Below are positions 43,242 through 52,543 of a stretch of 64,000 nucleotides of DNA, one piece after another (positions within the stretch are counted from its first letter, which is position 1; every line of letters starts with the position of its first letter). The stretch spans positions 1 to 64,000 of the forward strand of contig JADCCN010000005.1 in the NCBI GenBank assembly GCA_020252645.1, given 5' to 3'. This DNA is from Methylobacterium sp. (lineage in GTDB: Bacteria; Pseudomonadota; Alphaproteobacteria; Rhizobiales; Beijerinckiaceae). The notes under the pieces are model-generated. The model worked only from the letters and a program-made list of their open reading frames with translations. It was not told the DNA's origin and searched no databases. The position numbers were made by a program, and so were the translations under genes.

Positions 43242-45284
43242 ATGAGCCTCATCCGCCTCCAATCCTTCGCTTCCGGACAATGGTTTTCGGGCGACGGACC
43301 CGGCCAGATTCTCGCGAGTGCGATCGACAGCGCGCCTGTCGCCGAAATCACCTCCCGGGGCCTCGATGTCGCGGGCATGATGCGTTTCGCGCGGGCAAAG
43401 GGCGGGCCGGCGCTTCGCCGCCTCACCTTCCACGAGCGCGCCTCGCTGCTGAAGGCGGTCGCGCAGGCGCTGACGGCGCGGAAGGAAGAGCTCTACGCGC
43501 TTTCCGTTCTCACCGGCGCCACGCGCGCCGACAGCTGGATCGACATCGATGGCGGCATCGGCACGCTCTTCGTCTATGCCTCGAAGGGCAAACGCGAATT
43601 GCCGAACGAGACCTTCCTGATCGATGGCGCGGTGGAAGGCCTGTCGAAGAACGGAACCTTCCTCGGCCAGCACATCTACCTGCCGCGCGAGGGCGTGGCG
43701 GTGCAGATCAACGCCTATAACTTCCCGGTCTGGGGCATGCTGGAAAAGCTCGGCCCCTCGATTCTCGCAGGCCTGCCTGTCATCGCGAAACCCGCGAGCG
43801 CCACGGCCTGGCTCGCGGAAAAGGCCGCGCGCATCATCATCGAAAGCGGCGTTCTGCCGGAGGGCGTTTTCCAGTTCATCGCGGGCTCGACCGGCGACCT
43901 CTTCGAGCATCTCACGAGCCAGGATCACGTGGCCTTCACCGGCTCGCTCGCGACCTCGACCGCGTTGCAGGCGCATCCCGTCATCCTGAGGAACGCCGTG
44001 CATTTCACCGCTGAGCGCGACAGCCTGAATTGCTCCATCCTCGGGCCGGATGCCGTGCCGGGCACGCCGGAATTCGATCTCTTCATCAAGGAGGTCGCGC
44101 GGGAGATGAGCGCGAAGGCCGGGCAGAAATGCACGGCGATCCGCCGCATTCTCGTTCCCGCCACTGAGGCGGATGCGGTGGCTGCGGCCCTCTCGAAGCG
44201 CCTCGCGAGCCTCGCGATCGGCGATCCGCGTGCCGAGACGACCCGCATGGGGCCCCTCGCCTCGCTGGCCCAGCGCGCGGATGTGCGCGCTCAGATCGCC
44301 CGCCTGCGGGAGGACTGCGAAGTCCTGCATGGCAACCCCGACAGGCTCGACCTGCCCGGCCTCGACACCGAGAAGGGCGCGTTCCTCTCGCCGGTGCTGC
44401 TCGCGGCACGCGATTCCCGCACCGCCAGGCGGCCGCACGACACCGAAGCCTTCGGCCCCGTGGCAACGCTCCTGACCTATCGCGATCTCGATGAGGCCGT
44501 CAGCCTCGCGCGGAAAGGGGATGGCTCGCTCGCGGGCTCGCTGGTGACGGCCGATGCGAAGATCGCCCGCGAGGTGGTGTTCGGCGCGGGCGCCTTCCAC
44601 GGCCGCCTTCTGCTGCTCAACGCCGAATGCGCGGCGGAATCGACCGGCCACGGCTCGCCCATGCCGCATCTCGTGCATGGCGGCCCCGGCCGCGCCGGCG
44701 GCGGCGAGGAACTCGGCGGCATGCGCGCCGTGCATCACCAGATGCAGCGGGTGGCCTTGCAGGGTTCGCCCGCCTTCCTCACGGCGATCACGAAAAGCTA
44801 TGTGAAGGGCACGCCCGAGCCGGCGGCACCCGCGCACCCTTTCCGCATCCCTTTCGAGGATCTCGTGCCCGGCCAGAGCTTCCACTCGCCCGAGCGCGTC
44901 ATCAGCCTTGGCGACATCGAACATTTCGCGCATTTTACCGGAGACACCTTCTACGCCCACATGGATGAGGAGGCCGTGAAGGGCCACCCGTTCTTCCCCG
45001 GCCGCGTGGCGCATGGCTATCTTTTGCTCTCCTTCGCGGCGGGCCTCTTCGTGGAGCCCGAGCGCGGCCCGGTTCTGGCGAATTACGGGCTTGACAACCT
45101 GCGATTCCTGAAGCCCGTTTCTCCCGGGGAAGCCATCAGGGTCCGCCTCACGGTGAAGTCGAAATCACCGCGAAACGCGACCTATGGTGAAGTGCGCTGG
45201 GATGTCGAGATCCGGACCGCTGCCGGAGATACGGCCGCGACCTACGAGCTTCTCACCATGAACGCCTATCGCGAGGCGTCATGA
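43242..45284 (+). CDS. paaZ: Bifunctional oxepin-CoA hydrolase / 3-oxo-5,6-dehydrosuberyl-CoA semialdehyde dehydrogenase
   Basis: 680 residues, the full fused form. Residues 1 to about 530 are an aldehyde dehydrogenase (INAYNFPVWGMLEKLGPSILAGLPVIAKPAS; nucleophile Cys in AGQKCTAIRR). Residues about 535-680 are a MaoC-like R-hydratase (DTFYAHMDEEAVKGHPFFPGRVAHGY). The hydratase domain opens the oxepin ring and the dehydrogenase domain oxidises the reactive aldehyde with NADP. It is transcribed with the transporter. Both active sites look intact, so no leakage of the toxic aldehyde is expected. Confidence 0.96.
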   Translation: MSLIRLQSFASGQWFSGDGPGQILASAIDSAPVAEITSRGLDVAGMMRFARAKGGPALRRLTFHERASLLKAVAQALTARKEELYALSVLTGATRADSWIDIDGGIGTLFVYASKGKRELPNETFLIDGAVEGLSKNGTFLGQHIYLPREGVAVQINAYNFPVWGMLEKLGPSILAGLPVIAKPASATAWLAEKAARIIIESGVLPEGVFQFIAGSTGDLFEHLTSQDHVAFTGSLATSTALQAHPVILRNAVHFTAERDSLNCSILGPDAVPGTPEFDLFIKEVAREMSAKAGQKCTAIRRILVPATEADAVAAALSKRLASLAIGDPRAETTRMGPLASLAQRADVRAQIARLREDCEVLHGNPDRLDLPGLDTEKGAFLSPVLLAARDSRTARRPHDTEAFGPVATLLTYRDLDEAVSLARKGDGSLAGSLVTADAKIAREVVFGAGAFHGRLLLLNAECAAESTGHGSPMPHLVHGGPGRAGGGEELGGMRAVHHQMQRVALQGSPAFLTAITKSYVKGTPEPAAPAHPFRIPFEDLVPGQSFHSPERVISLGDIEHFAHFTGDTFYAHMDEEAVKGHPFFPGRVAHGYLLLSFAAGLFVEPERGPVLANYGLDNLRFLKPVSPGEAIRVRLTVKSKSPRNATYGEVRWDVEIRTAAGDTAATYELLTMNAYREAS

Positions 45285-45328
45285 GTTGCAGGGTCGCGGT
45301 CGCACGCGATGCGGACGAAGGAGAGACG

Positions 45329-47407
45329 ATGCCTGATGTTCTGCGGGTATGGCGGGACGGTGAGGTGGCGGTCTTCGAGATCGACAACCCGCCCGTCAAC
45401 GCGACCTCGCAAGCCGTGCGCCGTGCCCTGCTCGATGCCGTGCAGCGGGCGCAATCCGAGCCCGAAACGCGCGCGATCCTGATCTGCGGCGCGGGCCGCA
45501 CCTTCACCGCGGGCGGCGACATCACCGAATTCGGCAAGCCCCCGCGCGAGCCTCACCTGCCCGATGTCATCAATCGCATCGAGGAGAGCGCAAAGCCCGT
45601 CGTCGTCGCCTGGCATGGCACCGCGCTTGGCGGCGGCTGCGAAATCGGGCTTGGCGCGCACAAGCGCATCATCGCGAAGGATGGTTTCGTGGGCCTGCCC
45701 GAGGTGAAGCTCGGCCTCCTGCCCGGCGCGGGCGGCACGCAGCGCCTGCCGCGCCTCGTCGGGCCGGTTGCCGCGCTCGATCTCATCGCCTCGGGCCGCA
45801 TGGTCGGCGCGGAAGAGGCTTTGCGCCTCGGCCTCGTGGATGCCATCGCCCGGCAGGACCTGCGCCTCGAGGCGATCGAACTCGCGCGCGGGCTCATCGG
45901 CCAGATGCAGCCGCGCCTGTCGCTGCGCGCCACGCCCGCCGCCGAGCCCGAAGCCTGGCAGGCGATGGTGGCGAAAGTGAACCGCGAGGCGCGCGGCCGC
46001 ATCGCCCCGCAACGGGCGATCGAACTCGTCTCGCAGAGCCTCACGCTGCCCTTCTCCACGGGCCAGCCGAATGAGCGCCGCATCTTCTTCGAACTCATGA
46101 ATTCCGAGCAATCACGCGGGCTTCGCCATCTCTTCCTGGCCGAGCGCGAGGCCGGGAAGCGCCCGGAACTCGCAAGCGTGACACCGCGCGATCTGCACCA
46201 GATCGGCATCATCGGCGCGGGCATGATGGGCTCGGGCATCGCGGTTGCGTTCCTCGATGCCGGCTACAAGGTGATGCTGGTCGAGGCCGATGACGCCGCG
46301 CTTCAGGCGGGCCTCGAACGTGTGAACGGGCTCTATCTGCGCGCCATCCGCTCGGGACGCATCGAGGAGAATACCCGGCTCCATCGCCTCTCGAACCTCG
46401 CGCCGACGACCGAGATGAGCCGGCTCGCGGGCTGTGACCTCGTGATCGAGGCGATCTTCGAGGATATGGGCGCGAAGATCGAGCTGATGAGGAAGCTCGC
46501 GACCCTGCTGCCCGCTTCCACGCTGATCGCCACCAACACCTCCTATCTCGATCTCGAGCCGATGGCGGATGCCCTGCCCGCGCCCGAGCGATTCCTCGGC
46601 CTGCATTTCTTCTCACCCGCGCATGTGATGAAGCTGCTCGAAATCGTGCGCGCGCGCCGCACGGGCCTCGAAGCCCTGTCCACCGCTCTGGCCATTGGAC
46701 GGAAGCTCAAGAAAATCGCGGTGATTTCCGGCGTTTGCGAAGGCTTCATCGGCAATCGCATCCTCGCGAAATTCCGCGCGCAATGCGAGTTCATGCTGGA
46801 GGAAGGCGCGCTACCGCGCGAAATCGACGCCGCGATGGAAGCCTTCGGCCTCGCCATGGGCCCCTTCGCGGTTCAGGATCTCGCGGGCCTCGACATCGCC
46901 TGGGCGCGCAGGAAGCGCCTCGCCGCCACACGCGACCCGGCCGATCGCGACGTGCCGCTGGTGGATCGCCTGTGTGAACAGGGCCGCTTCGGGCAGAAAG
47001 CAGGCAAGGGTTGGCACCTTTACGAAAACGGCCGCCGCGTCCCCGATCCGGCCGTGGAGGCGATGGTGCGCGCGCATGCCGCCGCCACCGGGCGTCCTCA
47101 GCGTTCCTTCAGCGCACAGGAAATCCAGAACCGCGTTGTCGCCGCGATGGTGAATGAGGGCGCGAAAATTTTGGGCGAAGGCATCGCCGCGCGGCCCGCG
47201 GATATCGATCTCGTGCTCGTCAATGGCTATGGCTTTCCGAACTGGCGTGGCGGGCCCATGCATTATGCCGATGCGCTCGGCCTGAAGCAGGTGCTCGCCG
47301 TGGCGCAGAATACCGGGTCGCGCGATGGTCGCGGCTTCGAGGTCGCGCCGCTCCTTGTGGAACTGGCAGCGGGCCAGCGCAACTTCTCGACGCTCAATGG
47401 CGCATAG
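45329..47407 (+). CDS. Enoyl-CoA hydratase / 3-hydroxyacyl-CoA dehydrogenase fusion (replaces PaaF and PaaH)
   Basis: 692 residues from the ATG at 45329, with AAGGAG 5 bases upstream; a start at 45281 overlapping paaZ is less likely. Residues 1 to about 190 are crotonase (RTFTAGGDITEFG, ALGGGCEIGLGAHKRI, PEVKLGLLPGAGGTQRLPRLVG with Glu). From about 290 an NAD-binding domain (IGIIGAGMMGSGIAVAFLDAGYKVML) and two 3HCDH C-terminal domains follow. It performs the hydration and NAD-linked oxidation of 2,3-dehydroadipyl-CoA to 3-oxoadipyl-CoA. In many organisms these are separate PaaF and PaaH proteins; none is seen separately here, so this FadB/PimF-like fusion probably does both. Confidence 0.9.
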   Translation: MPDVLRVWRDGEVAVFEIDNPPVNATSQAVRRALLDAVQRAQSEPETRAILICGAGRTFTAGGDITEFGKPPREPHLPDVINRIEESAKPVVVAWHGTALGGGCEIGLGAHKRIIAKDGFVGLPEVKLGLLPGAGGTQRLPRLVGPVAALDLIASGRMVGAEEALRLGLVDAIARQDLRLEAIELARGLIGQMQPRLSLRATPAAEPEAWQAMVAKVNREARGRIAPQRAIELVSQSLTLPFSTGQPNERRIFFELMNSEQSRGLRHLFLAEREAGKRPELASVTPRDLHQIGIIGAGMMGSGIAVAFLDAGYKVMLVEADDAALQAGLERVNGLYLRAIRSGRIEENTRLHRLSNLAPTTEMSRLAGCDLVIEAIFEDMGAKIELMRKLATLLPASTLIATNTSYLDLEPMADALPAPERFLGLHFFSPAHVMKLLEIVRARRTGLEALSTALAIGRKLKKIAVISGVCEGFIGNRILAKFRAQCEFMLEEGALPREIDAAMEAFGLAMGPFAVQDLAGLDIAWARRKRLAATRDPADRDVPLVDRLCEQGRFGQKAGKGWHLYENGRRVPDPAVEAMVRAHAAATGRPQRSFSAQEIQNRVVAAMVNEGAKILGEGIAARPADIDLVLVNGYGFPNWRGGPMHYADALGLKQVLAVAQNTGSRDGRGFEVAPLLVELAAGQRNFSTLNGA

Positions 47408-47455
47408 TTCTCGCCTCTGGGCGCCCCGAGAACCCTGATACAAGGACACGGAACC

Positions 47456-48658
47456 ATGCCCGAAGCCTTTCTCGTCGATGGCACCCGCACCCCGGTCGGC
47501 CGCTATGCCGGAGCGCTCGCGAGCCTGCGCGCCGATGACATGGCCGCCCATGTCATCCGCGCGCTGATGGCGCGTTTTCCAGCGGAGATGGCGGCTGCGG
47601 TGGATGAAATCATCCTCGGTTCCGCCAATCAGGCGGGCGAGGACAACCGCAATGTCGCGCGGATGGCCGGGCTTCTCGCCGGTTTGCCCGTGGAAGTTCC
47701 AGGCACGACCGTCAACCGCCTCTGCGGTTCGGGCCTTGATGCGGTGGGCATCGCCGCGCGCGCGATCAAGGCGGGCGAGGCCGATCTCATCATCGCGGGC
47801 GGCGTCGAGAGCATGACGCGCGCGCCCCTCGTGATGGGCAAGGCGCAGGAGGCCTTCCAGCGCTCGGCGGAGGTGTTCGACACCACCATCGGCTGGCGCT
47901 TCGTGAACCCCCTGATGAAGGCGCAATACGGCATCGATTCCATGCCGGAAACAGCCGAGAACGTGGCCGAAGAGTTCAAGGTCTCCCGCGAGGATCAGGA
48001 CAGCTTCGCGCTTCGGTCGCAGGCGCTCGCCTCCCGCGCCCAGAAAAATGGCCGCCTCGCCCGCGAGATCACACCCCTCACCATTCCCCAGAAAAAGGGC
48101 GATCCGCTGGTGGTCGATCGCGACGAACATCCGCGCGAGACGACGATCGAAAAGCTCGCCGCGCTCGCGACACCCTTCCGCAAGGGTGGCACGGTGACCG
48201 CCGGCAATGCCTCGGGCGTCAATGACGGTGCTGCCGCGCTGCTGATCGCCAGCGAGACCGCCGTGAAGCGCTTCGGCCTCACGCCGCTGGCCCGCGTCAC
48301 CGGGCTGGCGACGGCGGGAGTGGCCCCGCGCATCATGGGCATCGGACCGGCTCCGGCGACGCAGAAGCTCTGCGCACGCCTCGGGATCAAACCCTCTGCT
48401 TTCGATGTGATCGAACTCAACGAGGCCTTCGCCGCGCAGGGCCTCGCATCCTTGCGCCTCCTCGGGCTGCCGGACAGCGCCGAGCACATCAACCCGAATG
48501 GCGGGGCGATCGCCCTCGGCCATCCGCTGGGCATGTCCGGCGCGCGACTCGCGCTCACGGCGGCGATCGAGCTGAAGGATCGCGGGGGCAAGCGCGCCTG
48601 CGCCACCATGTGCATCGGCGTGGGCCAGGGCATCGCGCTGGCGCTGGAAAGCGTTTGA
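47456..48658 (+). CDS. paaJ: 3-oxoadipyl-CoA/3-oxo-5,6-dehydrosuberyl-CoA thiolase
   Basis: 400 residues, typical thiolase. The acyl-accepting Cys is in NRLCGSGLDAVGIAARAI, and the other catalytic segments are NPNGGAIALGHPLGMSGAR (His) and CATMCIGVGQGIALALE (Cys). In phenylacetate breakdown it cleaves both thiolytic steps to give acetyl-CoA and succinyl-CoA. It is the last gene of the plus-strand transcript and convergent with paaE. Confidence 0.93.
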   Translation: MPEAFLVDGTRTPVGRYAGALASLRADDMAAHVIRALMARFPAEMAAAVDEIILGSANQAGEDNRNVARMAGLLAGLPVEVPGTTVNRLCGSGLDAVGIAARAIKAGEADLIIAGGVESMTRAPLVMGKAQEAFQRSAEVFDTTIGWRFVNPLMKAQYGIDSMPETAENVAEEFKVSREDQDSFALRSQALASRAQKNGRLAREITPLTIPQKKGDPLVVDRDEHPRETTIEKLAALATPFRKGGTVTAGNASGVNDGAAALLIASETAVKRFGLTPLARVTGLATAGVAPRIMGIGPAPATQKLCARLGIKPSAFDVIELNEAFAAQGLASLRLLGLPDSAEHINPNGGAIALGHPLGMSGARLALTAAIELKDRGGKRACATMCIGVGQGIALALESV

Positions 48659-48746
48659 ATCAAAAGCTAAGGAACCGGAGCGAGAATGCGAGGGACCGGA
48701 ATCGATCTCTCATCACTCTGCCACAAGCCGCTGATTTGATTCCGCT

Positions 48747-49823
48747 TCAGACCTGATCGTAATCCACCGCGAGAACATCGCCCGTGGGCCGGCACTGGCA
48801 GGTCAGCACATAGCCGGCCTCGACCTCCCAGGGTTCGAGGCTGAAATTCAGGTCCATGCTGGCGGAGCCCTCCGTCACCTTCGCGCGGCAGGTGCAGCAC
48901 ATGCCGCCCCGGCAGGAATAGGGCACATCGAGGCCCGCGCGCTCCGCCGCTTCCAGCACCGTCTCGCCCTCATGCAGCGCCAATATGTGGCTCTGGCCGT
49001 CATGCGTGATGGTCAGGGACACGCCGCTATCGGCCTCGGGCAGCGCCTTGCGAGCACCCGCGCGCGGCGGAGCAGCACCGGTCGAGAACAATTCCACATG
49101 GATGTGCGAAGGCTCCGCGCCCATCTCCTCCAGCACGGAGCGGGCGGCCCTGGTCATCTCTTCGGGACCGCAGAGATAGATGTCAGCAATCGCCTTGACG
49201 CCCCCCAGCGTGCGCACCAGCAGCGCGATCTTCTCCGGCGTCATCCGGCCGTTGAGCAGGTCGATATCCTGCGCCTCGCGGCTGAGGATGTGATGCAGCG
49301 CGAGCCGCCCGAGATGGCGATCCTTCAGGTCTTCCAGCGCCTCGCGGAAGAGAATCGAGCCGGAGTTGCGGTTGCCGTAGAAGAGCGTGAGCCTGGAATC
49401 CGGGTCGCGCGCAAGCCGCGTGCGGATGATCGAGAGGATGGGCGTGATGCCCGATCCGCAGGCGAAAAACACGGCATGCCCGCCGCCGGCTTGCCGCGTC
49501 GTGGCCCCGAAGCGACCCATCGGGGTCATGACGTCGAGCGCCGCTCCGGGCTGCAGCGCGCGATTGGCGAAGGTGGAGAAGGCCCCGCCCGCGACTTCCT
49601 TCACCGCCACGCGCAATTCGCCGTCATCCTCGCCTGCGCAGATCGAATAGGAGCGGCGGATCTCCTCGCCGTCGATCTCTGCGCGCAAAGTGAGATATTG
49701 GCCTTGCTCGAAGGCGAAGGCCTGCTGCAATTCGCTCGGCACCTCGAAGGCGATGGAGACGGCATCCGGCGTCTCGCGGCGCAGTTCGCGGATTTTCAGC
49801 GTGTGAAAGCGGGGGGCGGACAT
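48747..49823 (-). CDS. paaE: Phenylacetyl-CoA epoxidase reductase subunit
   Basis: 358 residues. The FAD domain has RRSYSICAG, the NAD domain GSGITPILSIIR and YLCGPEEMT, and the C-terminal plant-type ferredoxin has Cys in PYSCRGGMCCTCRAKV and LTCQC for a [2Fe-2S] cluster. It passes electrons from NADPH to the PaaA diiron centre. It is the last gene of paaABCDE. Confidence 0.95.
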   Translation of the reverse strand: MSAPRFHTLKIRELRRETPDAVSIAFEVPSELQQAFAFEQGQYLTLRAEIDGEEIRRSYSICAGEDDGELRVAVKEVAGGAFSTFANRALQPGAALDVMTPMGRFGATTRQAGGGHAVFFACGSGITPILSIIRTRLARDPDSRLTLFYGNRNSGSILFREALEDLKDRHLGRLALHHILSREAQDIDLLNGRMTPEKIALLVRTLGGVKAIADIYLCGPEEMTRAARSVLEEMGAEPSHIHVELFSTGAAPPRAGARKALPEADSGVSLTITHDGQSHILALHEGETVLEAAERAGLDVPYSCRGGMCCTCRAKVTEGSASMDLNFSLEPWEVEAGYVLTCQCRPTGDVLAVDYDQV

Positions 49824-49832
49824 CGGCGCACC

Positions 49833-50360
49833 TCAGATGCACTTGAAATAATCGAAGGGTTCGCGGCAGGCGCGGCAGCGCCACAGCGCCTTGCAGGCGG
49901 TGGAGCCGAATTCGGAGACGCGCTCGGTTTCCGCCGAGCCGCAATGCGGGCACGGGATTTCATCCACCCCGAACAGCACGCCCCGGCCTTTCGCGCGCCC
50001 AACCGGCGGCGCGATGCCATAGGCGCGCAGCTTTTCCTTGCCGGCCTCGCTCATCCAGTCCGTCGTCCAGGCGGGCGAAAGCGAGAGCGTGACCTTGCGG
50101 CTCGCGAAACCCGCCTTTTCGAGCGCGAGATCGACCTGCACGGAAATCAGGTCCATCGCGGGGCAGCCGGAATAGGTGGGCGTGATGACGACCTCCACCG
50201 CTTCGCCTGCCAGGCGGACATCGCGCAGAACGCCCAAATCCTCGATCGTGAGCACCGGCACTTCCGGATCGACCACGTTTCCCGCAGCTTCGCGCGCGCG
50301 CTTCACGCGCTCATCGAGGCGCTCATCGGCCGGTTCACGCAGATGCACGACCTCGCCCAT
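49833..50360 (-). CDS. paaD: Phenylacetate epoxidase assembly protein PaaD (SufT/MIP18-like plus zinc ribbon)
   Basis: 175 residues. The MIP18/DUF59 part has VVDPEVPVLTIEDLGVLRDV and the conserved Cys of TPTYSGCPAMDLI. The C-terminus is a zinc- or iron-binding pair CPHCG...CRACREPFDYFKCI. PaaD is needed for epoxidase maturation, probably Fe-S loading of PaaE. It is 9 bases before paaE. Confidence 0.94.
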   Translation of the reverse strand: MGEVVHLREPADERLDERVKRAREAAGNVVDPEVPVLTIEDLGVLRDVRLAGEAVEVVITPTYSGCPAMDLISVQVDLALEKAGFASRKVTLSLSPAWTTDWMSEAGKEKLRAYGIAPPVGRAKGRGVLFGVDEIPCPHCGSAETERVSEFGSTACKALWRCRACREPFDYFKCI

Positions 50361-50363
50361 GAT

Positions 50364-51116
50364 TCACCAGGTCGAGCCAGGATAGGCGCGCTGCATGAAC
50401 TGCAGATCGGCCAGCAGATGCCCGAGATGCTCGGAATGCTCGCCGCGCCGGCCGCCGGTCTGCATCCAGCCATCCTTCGGCCGGTTCAGCAGGGCATCGG
50501 CGAAGACGCGATCGACCGTGTCGAGCCAGAGCGGGCGGATGCCGGCGGGATCAACCGCCACGCCCGCCTCGATCAGCGCACGCTCGGTCTCGTCCACCTC
50601 GAACATCTCGCCCGTGAAGGGCCAGAGATCGGCGAGCGCTTCCTGAAGCCGCGCGGCGCTTTCCTCCGTGCCGTCCCCCAGCCGGATCACCCACTCGGCG
50701 GAATGGCGCAAGTGATAGGCCATCTCCTTCACGGCCTTCGCCGCGATGGCAGCAAGGCGCTCATCCTTCGAGGCGCTGAGGCGCTCGAAAGCGGGGTGCA
50801 TGAAGGCGGCATAGAGAAACTGCCGGAGGATCGTGAAAGCGAAATCGCCGCGCGGACGCTCCACCAGCAGGATGTTCCGATATTCATCGCAATCGCGCAG
50901 GTAGGCGAGATCGTCTTCCGAACGCCCCCTGCCCTCAATCTCGCCGGCATAGGCGTAGAAATTGCGCGCCTGCCCGATGCAGTCGAGCGCCATATTGGCA
51001 AGCGCCAGGTCTTCCTCGAGCATCGGCCCGTGGCCGCACCACTCGCCGAGGCGATGGCCCAGGACCAGCGCGTTATCCGCAAGGCGCAGGGTGTAGGCGA
51101 AGAGCGGCGTTTCCAT
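50364..51116 (-). CDS. paaC: Phenylacetyl-CoA epoxidase structural subunit PaaC
   Basis: 250 residues. The ferritin-like pattern ALVLGHRLGEWCGHGPMLEEDLALANMALDCIGQARNFY and KEMAYHLRHSAEWVIRLGDGTEES is diagnostic. It supports PaaA in the multisubunit complex. The ATG at 51116 overlaps the paaB stop (TGATG); a GTG one codon upstream is possible. It lies 3 bases before paaD. Confidence 0.95.
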   Translation of the reverse strand: METPLFAYTLRLADNALVLGHRLGEWCGHGPMLEEDLALANMALDCIGQARNFYAYAGEIEGRGRSEDDLAYLRDCDEYRNILLVERPRGDFAFTILRQFLYAAFMHPAFERLSASKDERLAAIAAKAVKEMAYHLRHSAEWVIRLGDGTEESAARLQEALADLWPFTGEMFEVDETERALIEAGVAVDPAGIRPLWLDTVDRVFADALLNRPKDGWMQTGGRRGEHSEHLGHLLADLQFMQRAYPGSTW

Positions 51117-51403
51117 CACATATGCCCCACTTCGTCCGGCACCTCGTAGAAGGTGGGATGGCGGTAGATCTTCGAGGCCGTGGGCTCGAAGAGCGCATCC
51201 TTGTCGGAAGGGTCAGACGCGGTGATCGCGCCGGACGGCACGACCCAGATCGAAAGCCCCTCGCCCCGGCGCGTATAGACATCGCGCGCGGCCTGAAGCG
51301 CCATCTCGGCATCCGGCGCATGCAGCGAACCGGCATGGCGATGGCTGAGGCCCGTGCGGGAGCGGATGAAGACTTCCCAGAGCGGCATGTTCTTCTCGGT
51401 CAT
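51116..51403 (-). CDS. paaB: Phenylacetyl-CoA epoxidase subunit PaaB
   Basis: 95 residues, the normal PaaB length. The core PLWEVFIRSRTGLSHRHAGSLHA and YTRRGEGLSIWVV are typical. The start at 51403 has GGGGAA 7 bases upstream. It bridges PaaAC dimers. It lies 29 bases after paaA. Confidence 0.95.
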   Translation of the reverse strand: MTEKNMPLWEVFIRSRTGLSHRHAGSLHAPDAEMALQAARDVYTRRGEGLSIWVVPSGAITASDPSDKDALFEPTASKIYRHPTFYEVPDEVGHM

Positions 51404-51432
51404 GGACTTGTTCCCCATCGCCTTCGCTGTTG

Positions 51433-52428
51433 TTACTCCGCGGCAATCCTGGCGGCCGCCTTGCGGGCCGCGCGCTTCCCGGCGTGGCGAAGCGCCGCCT
51501 CGCGCACCCACGCACCTTCCTCATGCGCCTTGATGCGGGCCTTGATGCGCTCGCGATTGCAGGGCCCCTCGCCTTTCACGACGCGGTTGAATTCGGACCA
51601 ATCGATCTCGCCATGCTCCCAGTGGCCGGTCGCCTCGTTGAACTTCAGAGCCGGATCCGGGAAGGTCAGGCCGAGGAAATGCCCCTGCGGCACAGTGGCA
51701 TCGATGAATTTCTGGCGAAGCGCATCGTTGGAGAAGCGCTTGATCTTCCATTTCATGTTCTGGTCGGAATGCTGGGAGGCGCTGTCAGACGGGCCGAACA
51801 TCATGATCGCGGGCCACCACCAGCGGTTCAGGCTGTCCTGTGCCATCTTCTTCTGCGCGGGCGTGCCGCGGGCCAGCGTCATCACGATCTCGTAGCCCTG
51901 CCGCTGGTGGAAACTCTCTTCCTTGCAGATGCGGATCATCGCGCGGGCGTAAGGACCGAACGAGGTCCGGCAAAGCGGGATCTGGTTCATGATGGCCGCG
52001 CCATCCACCAGCCAGCCGATCATGCCCATATCGGCCCAGGAGGGCGTGGGGTAATTGAAGATGCTGGAATATTTCGCGCGGCCCGCATGAAGGGCGTCCA
52101 CCAGTTCCTCGCGGGAGACGCCCAAGGTTTCGGCGGCGGAATAAAGGTAGAGGCCGTGGCCGCCCTCATCCTGCACCTTGGCGAGGAGCGCCGCCTTGCG
52201 CTTCAGCGAGGGCGCGCGGGTGATCCAGTTCCCCTCCGGCAGCATGCCGACGATTTCCGAATGCGCATGCTGGGAGATCTGCCGCTGAAGCGTCTTCCGG
52301 TAGCCCTCGGGCATCCAGTCATTCGGCTCGATCTTTTCCTCGGCATCAATCCGCGCCTGGAAGGCCGCGAGCTTTCCGGGATCGTCCTTGGAGATTTCCG
52401 TGACTGTGTTGAGCGCCTGCGCATACAT
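51433..52428 (-). CDS. paaA: Phenylacetyl-CoA epoxidase catalytic diiron subunit PaaA
   Basis: 331 residues. The start is put at the ATG 52428 (MYAQALNTV) because AGGGAGG lies 9 bases upstream of it but directly abuts the other ATG at 52437. The diiron ligands fall in [13 protein letters not shown] and [13 protein letters not shown] (E-x2-H pairs). With PaaB, C and E it adds one oxygen atom across C1-C2 of the CoA-bound ring. It is the first gene of the paaABCDE operon; the promoter is at 52461-52488. Confidence 0.96.
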   Translation of the reverse strand: MYAQALNTVTEISKDDPGKLAAFQARIDAEEKIEPNDWMPEGYRKTLQRQISQHAHSEIVGMLPEGNWITRAPSLKRKAALLAKVQDEGGHGLYLYSAAETLGVSREELVDALHAGRAKYSSIFNYPTPSWADMGMIGWLVDGAAIMNQIPLCRTSFGPYARAMIRICKEESFHQRQGYEIVMTLARGTPAQKKMAQDSLNRWWWPAIMMFGPSDSASQHSDQNMKWKIKRFSNDALRQKFIDATVPQGHFLGLTFPDPALKFNEATGHWEHGEIDWSEFNRVVKGEGPCNRERIKARIKAHEEGAWVREAALRHAGKRAARKAAARIAAE

Positions 52429-52460
52429 CGCGGACATCCTCCCTGATGACGTTTCCAGAG

Positions 52461-52501
52461 AGTATGTTACGATTTTTTCGAAAGTCAATAATTTTTGTTA
52501 C
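52461..52501 (-). promoter_or_regulatory. paaA promoter with a pair of candidate PaaX operator sites
   Basis: On the minus strand TTGACT (52488-52483) is followed after 16 bases by CATACT (52466-52461), giving a start about 25-30 bases before the paaA ATG. Two direct copies of TGTTAC (plus strand, 52465-52470 and 52496-52501), 31 bases or three helical turns apart, flank the promoter; one covers the -10. This fits looped repression by the PaaX protein encoded just upstream (inference). Confidence 0.5.
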
Positions 52502-52543
52502 AAATATCGCCTGCGACCGAAGATCACGCTGCCATCATTGTTT

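Noticed and set aside
48972-51149. 725-codon open frame opposite paaC/paaD/paaE
   Set aside because: Shadow of three recognised paa genes in their reverse frame.
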